This document shows positions 7,151-11,269 of a stretch of DNA of 11,269 nt, one piece after another. Within the stretch, counting starts at the first letter, position 1. The number at the start of each line of letters is the position of its first letter. The position numbers were made by a program, and so were the translations under genes. Under the pieces are notes generated by a model. It had not been told where the DNA came from, made no database searches, and worked only from the letters and a program-made list of their open reading frames with translations. The DNA is from JAIEPT01 sp038217425 (GTDB taxonomy: Bacteria; Planctomycetota; Planctomycetia; Gemmatales; Gemmataceae), in assembly GCA_038217425.1 (NCBI GenBank), contig JBBQPM010000213.1, positions 1 through 11,269 on the forward strand, in the 5' to 3' direction.

Positions 7151-8128
7151 CCCGCCGCGTTTGAACCATTTTCCGAGCCAATCGACGATGCCGAGGCAGT
7201 GCAATTGGGCAGAACTGAGGTTCGGTTTGAGCTTGAGAGTCGCGTTAATCGTTTCGATTTCGGAAAGCCATTCGCCCTTGTTCGCGAAACGATCGTTCGC
7301 CTTCAGGGACAGTCCTCGCATGACGATGCGGTCGATCGCGAGCCAGAAGTCGTTCCGCATGTGTTCCCGATGCGATGCGAGTTGGCTTGGCGGAACGAGT
7401 TTGTTCGCGAAGGCCTCGGCGAATTCGTTCAAGCCCGCTTTGCCTCCCATGCCGTCGTACGGGAGTTGTCGCGTCAAAAGTTGATAGGCGATGACGGACG
7501 CAGAAAAATAGTCCGAGCGAAAATCGATCAAGGCGTCACCGCGATGCTGTTCCGGTGATGCGTATGCGCCCGAAATGCCGTCTCCGGGCTTACAGTAAGC
7601 GGTCTGCTCGAAATGCCATGCGTTACCGAAGTCGATGATAAAAACGCGATTACGGTCGAGAACGAGGTTGGCAGGTTTGATGTCGCCATGAACTAAACTG
7701 GTATCTTGGTGAAGTTGGCCAAGGCCGTGCGCGAGATGCCGAAAAATCTGGAAGGCCTCCGGCGGACCGGGCCAGCGTTCGAGGTGTTCGGTCGCGTGAC
7801 GAATCTTCCGGTCGAGGTCGTGGCCGTTGATCCAGGCTTGGATGACGAAGTAAGAATCGCCTTTGGCTTGGGTCTCCCAAATCGGAGGAAAATTGGTGCT
7901 GTTTCGCTTCGTAAGGTTCTGAAGGACACGCAAGTGCTGCGCGCTCGATGACCCTCGGGGCAGGACGACAATGGCACGAAGATCGGCAGCGACGGAGTCG
8001 TAGGCTTGCAATCGTTCGCGAAAGCCAGAAGAAAGGTTTTTGAGGATGCAGTATTCCCGGCCCCCCAAGTGAATGCGTTCCTTCACCCGGTAGGTTTGTC
8101 CTCGAAATCGAATCTCTCCGCGTGCCAC
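7139..8128 (-). CDS. Ser/Thr protein kinase with intact catalytic motifs
   Basis: This is a 329-residue kinase with no membrane segment. The N-lobe (RFRGQTYRVKERIHLGGREYCILKNL) lacks a clean GxGxxG loop. K30 of ILKNL is the best candidate for the ATP-anchoring lysine. The C-lobe is well kept: HGDIKPANLV at 147-156 (D149, K151, N154), DFG at 166-168, the activation-segment end YASPEQ at ~189-194, DFRSDYFSASVIAYQLLT for helix F, and a late arginine at R280. This is a 'HGD' kinase. It should phosphorylate Ser/Thr on a partner; the pseudokinase, the Cas4-like protein and the coiled-coil protein are the obvious nearby candidates. The start is the GTG at 8126-8128, with GGGG about 11 bases upstream, so the ribosome site is weak. 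The gene is convergent with the Cas4-like gene (12-bp tail overlap) and divergent from the coiled-coil gene. The last ~30 residues (LHCLGIVDWLGKWFKRGG) form an amphipathic basic tail that might touch membrane. Confidence 0.88.
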   Translation of the reverse strand: MARGEIRFRGQTYRVKERIHLGGREYCILKNLSSGFRERLQAYDSVAADLRAIVVLPRGSSSAQHLRVLQNLTKRNSTNFPPIWETQAKGDSYFVIQAWINGHDLDRKIRHATEHLERWPGPPEAFQIFRHLAHGLGQLHQDTSLVHGDIKPANLVLDRNRVFIIDFGNAWHFEQTAYCKPGDGISGAYASPEQHRGDALIDFRSDYFSASVIAYQLLTRQLPYDGMGGKAGLNEFAEAFANKLVPPSQLASHREHMRNDFWLAIDRIVMRGLSLKANDRFANKGEWLSEIETINATLKLKPNLSSAQLHCLGIVDWLGKWFKRGGSAM

Positions 8129-8498
8129 GATACACCGTACCCCGGGGGGGAGTGGAGTGGGAAGTCCGCTTCTCGATTATACCTGATCGCAATCCCCCCC
8201 GTGAGACTGACGGGCGAAGCAATGTCGCCTTGGCTTCCCTGGAGCCGACTTCGGTCATGGCGATACTCGGAAATGGATGTCCTTTCTGGTGTTCCGGCGA
8301 TCGGGATGGCACCAGCGGTGGCACCATAGGGTACTTTTGAAATGCCATCCAAAAATTCTGCCGTCCGGGACACCCCCAGGGGAAGATGCCGTTGGCGCTG
8401 AGGGGGGCGGAAGCTAGAATTGCTGAAAGAAAATCTCGCGAACGGATTCGCCATCGTGGTCCACGCTGCAAGGCGACGGAATCATCGGGGGGCCTGCC
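8129..8498. other. 370-bp divergent intergenic region rich in G and C tracts
   Basis: No convincing gene lies here; the ORFs crossing it in several frames have no recognisable motifs. Runs of C and G are frequent: CCCC followed by seven G near 8138-8148, seven C at 8194-8200, six G at 8402-8407 and again near 8486. GGATGGCA at 8304-8311 is inverted at 8343-8350, and GGCACCA is repeated directly with a 12-base period near 8309-8325. The region must carry the promoters of the kinase and the coiled-coil gene. It may also be an interspersed repeat, since it is longer and of different texture from the other spacers in this compact window. That second idea is inference. Confidence 0.45.
8176..8181 (-). 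promoter_or_regulatory. Perfect TATAAT hexamer upstream of the kinase gene
   Basis: The minus strand reads TATAAT about 48 bases before the kinase GTG, inside CAGGTATAATCGAG. No good -35 (TTGACA-like) is found 16-18 bases upstream; the best there is TCACGG. It is therefore a candidate -10 only. Confidence 0.3.
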
Positions 8499-9797
8499 AT
8501 GTATTCGTTCGACAAGCGATCCGCGTTGATTACAGGCCTGATCGTCTTTGGCATCATGGCTGGTTCGTCTTATTTCCTTATGCTTTTCCGCGATAGAGCG
8601 GTTGAAGAACGGGTCAAGATTCAGGTCGCGAAGCAAGTCGAAAAACAGGTTGCGGAACGGCAGAAAGCGGACGCGAACGCCGTAGGACGACCGCCCGAAG
8701 TGAAGCGTGAAGACCCGGCGATACAGGAAGAGCGGCGTGCCCGAGCGCAAGCGCGGTTGCTAGAGATTCGTTCCTTGCAAATCGGCATCAGCGAGGCGCT
8801 CGATAAATTGGACAAGGAAGTCATTGCGTGGGATACGCGAATTCCCGAACTCATGAAAGGCAACGAAGGCAAGAAGATCGCGGCAAGCAAGCTGCGCGTC
8901 GAGCAGTTCGCGAGCATCATCGAGAAAGATCATATTTCGAAGTCTCGCGTTCAAGCCCTGCGTGGCCGACTCGAAACGCTGATCAAACCCGTTGACCGGG
9001 CACTGCTCGACGCGGACAGTTCTTATTTCGTTTCGGAAACGCTCTTGAGCGATATTGAAAAAATCGGCGAAGAAGCTCGTCTCCGCCTGCGAGAGATCGG
9101 CGAAATGAAGGCGATCGTCGTCGCTCTCAACGCGGATAGCGCCAACTCGACGCCATCGGAGAAGACCTTGCAAACGGCGATCGACGACCTGAACGCCGAC
9201 CAACTGCGAAAGCGAGCGGAGCTGATTGCTAAGACCAAATCGGATGTCTACGACTTCGAGAGCAAACGTCTTGCGGCGGCGGAAGCCAAAGCGGAGCAGG
9301 ATCTGGCGAACGCGAGGCTTGTGTTATCGAAGGCGAAGGCAGACGCCGAGAAGCAGGGCATTGACTTGCAAACCGATGACACGAAACGCAGGACGGACGA
9401 TGCGAAAACGGCGGAAAACCGGCGAGTGGAAAAAGCAAAACGTGAAGCGAAATTCGATGTCGAATATCCCAGTATGAGGGCTTATCTACTTCCGATTACT
9501 TCACCTGGCTTCAAACAATTTGATGGCGATGGCGGTCCTCGTCTTTCGATGGGAACGACAAAAGGCCCGATGTCACTCGCAGCACTAACCGGTGCCCTGA
9601 GAAAGGGCAGGGACGAAACGGGTAATTTTGCACGAGCCATTTCCAACTGGAGTGATCGTCCCCAGGGATCATTTCCGTTTTATTCGACCGGCGGCGCTGG
9701 CCAAACGCCGCAGAACTTTGAGATTTGGTATCGCATACAAGATTTTGTTGCCGAGTTCGGCGATATCATGGTCGAACGAAAACTGCTGGCGCCGTAA
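8499..9797 (+). CDS. Single-pass membrane coiled-coil protein of unknown function
   Basis: This 432-residue protein has one N-terminal membrane segment (residues ~9-30, ALITGLIVFGIMAGSSYFLMLF) preceded by a short basic N-terminus. A long charged helical region follows, from ~32 to ~320, dominated by Glu, Lys, Ala and Arg and containing ERVKIQVAKQVEKQVAERQK and RLAAAEAKAEQDLANARLVL; it is very likely coiled coil. The last ~107 residues form a compact-looking domain (MRAYLLPITSPGFKQFDGDG, then FPFYSTGGAGQTPQNFEIWY and FVAEFGDIMVERKLLAP) that I do not recognise. No lipobox is present. The bulk of the protein probably lies on one side of the membrane as an oligomeric rod; which side is unclear. 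The ATG at 8499-8501 has a G-rich stretch (CGGGGGGCCTGCC) before it. The gene is divergent from the kinase and could encode its sensor, anchor or substrate. Its final codons form one arm of a perfect hairpin. Confidence 0.78.
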   Translation: MYSFDKRSALITGLIVFGIMAGSSYFLMLFRDRAVEERVKIQVAKQVEKQVAERQKADANAVGRPPEVKREDPAIQEERRARAQARLLEIRSLQIGISEALDKLDKEVIAWDTRIPELMKGNEGKKIAASKLRVEQFASIIEKDHISKSRVQALRGRLETLIKPVDRALLDADSSYFVSETLLSDIEKIGEEARLRLREIGEMKAIVVALNADSANSTPSEKTLQTAIDDLNADQLRKRAELIAKTKSDVYDFESKRLAAAEAKAEQDLANARLVLSKAKADAEKQGIDLQTDDTKRRTDDAKTAENRRVEKAKREAKFDVEYPSMRAYLLPITSPGFKQFDGDGGPRLSMGTTKGPMSLAALTGALRKGRDETGNFARAISNWSDRPQGSFPFYSTGGAGQTPQNFEIWYRIQDFVAEFGDIMVERKLLAP

Positions 9798-9819
9798 TCG
9801 GCGCCAGCAGTTTTCGTTC
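9774..9819. terminator. Bidirectional terminator: perfect 21-bp inverted repeat
   Basis: Bases 9774-9794 are exactly inverted at 9799-9819 around the 4-base loop TAAT. The arm core is CTGCTGGCGCCG, with AAAA and TTTT near the outer ends. The loop contains the TAA stop of the coiled-coil gene, so the last seven codons form the left arm. The right arm reaches 2 bases into the stop of the convergent 98-residue gene. One hairpin can thus end both convergent transcripts. Confidence 0.8.
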
Positions 9820-10114
9820 AGTATTCGTCTGGAAGGAGCAGGGTCGTGGCGCTTCGGTCGGCCTCGGTGATGATCCAGAACTTCACGTTTTTTTGTGTGC
9901 GGTAAACCGAAAAGAGGCGAAAGCCTTCTTTGAGCGAAAGTTCGTTCTCGGCCCAATCGTCGGGGCAAACTTCGCCCCAATCGCCCCGCGCATGCCGGCT
10001 CAAAGCGATCATCTGTTCGACGAAAGAAACGGAGTCTCTGACGCCGGGCGTGCAGACCACTTGTCCGAGCGGAAAGTTAGATTTGATCCTTGCAGTTTCG
10101 TTGTTGTTTTCCAC
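9818..10114 (-). CDS. Small 'plasmid-related' protein (98 aa)
   Basis: The product carries FPLGQVVCTPGV, GDWGEVCPDDWAENELSLKE, FRLFSVYRT and VKFWIITEADRSATTLLLPD. From memory this matches a widespread family of short proteins annotated as plasmid-related, found beside ardC-type genes on plasmids and integrative elements. Its biochemical function is not established. I chose the GTG at 10112-10114 because GGAG lies 7-8 bases upstream and similarity only begins there. The frame stays open to 10423, but that extension is low-complexity Pro/Arg sequence translated from the inverted-repeat region. No membrane segment is present. It is probably expressed with the 63-residue gene upstream, although ~450 bp of structured sequence separates them. 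Confidence 0.8.
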   Translation of the reverse strand: MENNNETARIKSNFPLGQVVCTPGVRDSVSFVEQMIALSRHARGDWGEVCPDDWAENELSLKEGFRLFSVYRTQKNVKFWIITEADRSATTLLLPDEY

Positions 10115-10182
10115 AGCCGTTCTCCAGGGTGCGTCTCGGCGGGATTGCCGAGCGTTCTCGAACCGCTTGCCGGCCTCGGCAA

Positions 10183-10250
10183 TCTTTCCGGAGGGAGGGG
10201 CGGTTTGTTTGATTCCCGCAGGGAGCAAACCGCCCCTTCCGCAGGAAAGA
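10183..10250. repeat. Inverted repeat 1 of the structured region (25-bp arms, 22 matched)
   Basis: Left arm 10183-10207 (TCTTTCC ... GGGGCGGTTTG) pairs with 10226-10250 (CAAACCGCCCC ... GGAAAGA). By my alignment 22 of 25 positions match, with an 18-base loop. The inner 11 pairs and the outer 7 pairs are uninterrupted. Confidence 0.75.
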
Positions 10251-10308
10251 GAGATGAATCGAGGACCGCTGGAGCCGACCGCAGGCCGGTGGCGGCGGGG
10301 TGGGCGGA

Positions 10309-10365
10309 GGAAAACCGGGTCAAGGTGGAGAGGGCGTACTCGCCCGGACCTTGAGGCGGTTTTCC
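10309..10365. repeat. Inverted repeat 2: 18-bp arms with a nested inner hairpin
   Basis: Arm 10309-10326 (GGAAAACCGGGTCAAGGT) pairs with 10348-10365 (ACCTTGAGGCGGTTTTCC) at 16 of 18 positions, leaving a symmetric 2x2 GG/GG internal loop. The loop itself folds: GGGCG at 10332-10336 pairs with CGCCC at 10341-10345 around TACT. Two stacked stems with an internal loop look designed rather than random. Confidence 0.8.
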
Positions 10366-10522
10366 GGAGCGAACAGGCGGGGCCGGAGGTCGGCGGAGGC
10401 GGGCCGAGTCTGCCAGGGGGCAAGGCGCCAGCCTTGCGGCGGCGGGGAAAATCACCCGCGCAGCGGGAAAATAGGGCGGCAGACGATCGAAATTCGATTG
10501 GCGGCTGCCGTCGATTTCGATG

Positions 10523-10550
10523 TTGGGATCAGCGTATCAGCTGATCCCAA
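10523..10550 (-). terminator. Perfect 11-bp inverted repeat downstream of the 63-residue gene
   Basis: TTGGGATCAGC at 10523-10533 is exactly inverted at 10540-10550 around a 6-base loop. It lies 16 bases past the TGA of the minus-strand 63-residue gene and may end or attenuate that transcript. No T-run follows on the minus strand, so an intrinsic terminator is uncertain; it may simply be the last hairpin of the structured region. Confidence 0.4.
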
Positions 10551-10565
10551 TCGTTCCGTCGGTTT

Positions 10566-10757
10566 TTAAGTCGATTCGCTCATCTCGGTTTCAAAATGGA
10601 TTCTCGCCATCAAAAAGATTTTTTCGAAATCCTCATCGTTCGCATTGCACCAATGCATTGCATCCGTGAGAAGATCGATCATGTTGGTGCGTTGATCTTC
10701 CGGGTAAAACGGAAGTATTTCATCAAGCCGCCTTGCTCTGTCGCTGTTCGTTACCAT
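10566..10757 (-). CDS. Small acidic protein (63 aa) of ardC-linked accessory type
   Basis: The 63-residue product has LDEILPFYPEDQRTNMIDLLTDAMHWCNANDEDFEKIFLMARIHFETE, a helical acidic pattern. I recall similar short proteins (DAMHWCxxxxxDFxxxLxxARxHxxxE) encoded next to ardC-like genes in plasmids and genomic islands; no function is known. AGGAG lies 10 bases before the ATG at 10755-10757. The ardC remnant stops 32 bases upstream on the same strand, so the two were probably one operon. With the upstream part of ardC lost, the original promoter may be gone too. Confidence 0.75.
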   Translation of the reverse strand: MVTNSDRARRLDEILPFYPEDQRTNMIDLLTDAMHWCNANDEDFEKIFLMARIHFETEMSEST

Positions 10758-10789
10758 GGGTTTAACTCCTCAAATTCTTATTTCGTGGC

Positions 10790-11104
10790 TCAAGCAATCT
10801 TCCGAATCGATGCATCCATTTTTTGTGTGGTAGCATCGGCATGTTGAAAAGAATGCAGAAAATCGGCAGCCCGTTGTGCCGTGGAAGCCGCTTGAAAAAT
10901 CGCTCGTTTGTCGTTCCGCAACACTTGTAGCCAACTCGCGATGTAATCTGCGTGATCCGGTCGCGGGGTCAGCGAAATCTTCAAATCGGCACAAAGAAAA
11001 GCCGCGCCAAGTTCGGCGATGAGTTCTTCCCGAGCGTAGTTGGATGTTCCGAAAATGCTCGGTCGAAATTTCCGCGGGCATCGTTCGTCGCGGATCGTCC
11101 AATG
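10790..11104 (-). pseudogene. ardC: 5'-truncated ardC-like antirestriction gene (C-terminal 104 codons)
   Basis: The minus frame reads HWT, then FGTSNYAREELIAELGAAFL, CADLKISLTPRPDHADYIAS, WLQVLRNDKRAIFQAAST and AQRAADFLHSF. This is the C-terminal region of ArdC/DUF1738 proteins, which pair an N-terminal ssDNA-binding domain with a zincin-like peptidase domain and protect incoming plasmid DNA. In intact members this part follows a HExxHWT zinc motif. Here the sequence starts at the second histidine of that motif: upstream codons read RYRHKT, lie in a palindrome cluster, and meet a TGA at 11132-11134. No start codon with a ribosome site is available apart from a TTG at 10982-10984. The glutamate of YAREELIAE, the likely third zinc ligand, remains, but HExx and the whole N-terminal domain are gone. 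The gene is almost certainly inactive. Confidence 0.85.
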
Positions 11105-11108
11105 CGTT

Positions 11109-11159
11109 TTATGCCGATATCGGCATAACGTTCATAATGCCGCGTCCCGGATTATGCCG
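11109..11159. repeat. Cluster of TTATGCCG repeats with a perfect 20-bp palindrome, candidate recombination site
   Basis: TTATGCCGATATCGGCATAA at 11109-11128 is a perfect palindrome. It is followed by CATAATGCCG (11133-11142) and ATTATGCCG (11151-11159), giving three copies of WATGCCG in one direction and one inverted. The half-sites resemble XerC/XerD-like arms (CATAA and TTATG), but the spacing is not the 11-6-11 of dif. The cluster separates the broken ardC gene from an unrelated broken gene start, as expected of a tyrosine-recombinase site or the end of a mobile element. No recombinase gene is in the window. Confidence 0.65.
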
Positions 11160-11167
11160 TGTGAGTC

Positions 11168-11251
11168 TCAGGGATCGCAGTCTTTCCACACAATGAGTTG
11201 ATTTTCTTCGGCATAAAACTGTTGTCGGTTCAGTTGCTTTGCGGTGTTCAT
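11168..11251 (-). pseudogene. Broken 5' end of an unrecognised gene (27 codons)
   Basis: An ATG at 11249-11251, preceded by GAGG at 5-6 bases, opens a frame reading MNTAKQLNRQQFYAEENQLI then VWKDCDP and a TGA at 11168-11170. The start context is good and the peptide looks like a genuine N-terminus, but it ends eight bases before the palindrome cluster. I read it as the 5' stub of a gene cut by the same event that removed the front of ardC. An intact 27-residue peptide is less likely. Family unknown. Confidence 0.4.
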
Positions 11252-11269
11252 GTTGCCTCTTCATATCCA

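Larger units (their letters stand above)
10183..10550. other. Hairpin-dense noncoding region: candidate structured RNA or single-strand DNA element
   Basis: At least five inverted repeats follow each other in 370 bp between two small plasmid-type genes: 10183-10250, 10309-10365 (with a nested stem), 10420-10437 (GCAAGGC-GCCA-GCCTTGC), 10455-10467 (CCCGC-GCA-GCGGG) and 10523-10550. The sequence between them is GC-rich with many GGCGG and GCCGG motifs. ORFs crossing it are low-complexity and have no sign of selection. Possible roles are a long structured RNA, a single-strand replication or transfer origin, or a repetitive mobile repeat. The neighbouring ardC remnant and coupling ATPase make a plasmid-biology role more likely. 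I cannot decide the strand. Confidence 0.55.

Noticed and set aside
8083..8454. Minus-strand ORF of 123 codons in the kinase/coiled-coil spacer
   Set aside because: Overlaps the kinase start and has no recognised domain; at most a repeat-derived reading frame.
7650..8750. Minus-strand ORF of 366 codons across the kinase start and the spacer
   Set aside because: Rich in Arg, Pro and Ser, overlaps the motif-bearing kinase in another frame and runs into the coiled-coil gene.
9725..10354. Plus-strand ORF of 209 codons
   Set aside because: Opposite the 98-residue protein with family motifs and passes through the hairpin region; compositionally biased.
10115..10423. N-terminal extension of the 98-residue protein to 201 residues
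   Set aside because: The extension is Pro/Arg-rich translation of inverted repeats, and the GTG at 10114 has a good GGAG site.
10770..11102. Minus-strand ORF of 110 residues overlapping the ardC remnant
   Set aside because: The neighbouring frame gives unmistakable ArdC C-terminal sequence; this frame is its shadow.

Overview
The window looks like part of a plasmid or integrated mobile element from a moderately GC-rich bacterium. A planctomycete is my best guess, from the unusual Ser/Thr kinases, the Xre-type helix-turn-helix fused to a kinase fold, the many-membrane-segment coupling ATPase and the GTG starts. That assignment is inference; there is no rRNA or marker gene here.

Layout. (1) Bases 1-117 hold the last 38 codons of an unrecognised plus-strand gene. 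(2) Bases 322-4870 are a compact minus-strand operon of four overlapping genes: two replication-relaxation-type (Replic_Relax) proteins, a large VirD4/TraD/TraG-type coupling ATPase, and a 100-residue protein of unknown function. This is a DNA-mobilisation module; no recognisable relaxase lies in the window. (3) Bases 4971-9797 are a cargo block: an HTH-pseudokinase translationally coupled (ATGA) to a membrane-anchored Cas4-like protein that has lost its nuclease residues, then a convergent Ser/Thr kinase with intact catalytic motifs, then a divergent single-pass membrane coiled-coil protein. I know of no named system with this composition, and it is the best candidate for something undescribed. 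(4) Bases 9774-11251 are minus-strand accessory genes of plasmid type: a short 'plasmid-related' protein, a 63-residue protein, and the 3' part of an ardC antirestriction gene. About 370 bp of nested inverted repeats lie between the first two. The ardC fragment begins inside its zinc-binding motif and is joined to a cluster of TTATGCCG-type palindromic repeats. On the far side of that cluster is a 27-codon broken gene start. This looks like a site-specific recombination scar.

How it may fit together. The mobilisation operon and the ArdC-type accessory genes would move and protect the element. The kinase/pseudokinase/Cas4-like/coiled-coil block sits between them, where defence or signalling cargo is often carried. 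A membrane-located phosphorylation circuit with a DNA-binding pseudokinase and a nuclease-dead Cas4 fold is a reasonable model. A defence role is inferred from position and domains only.
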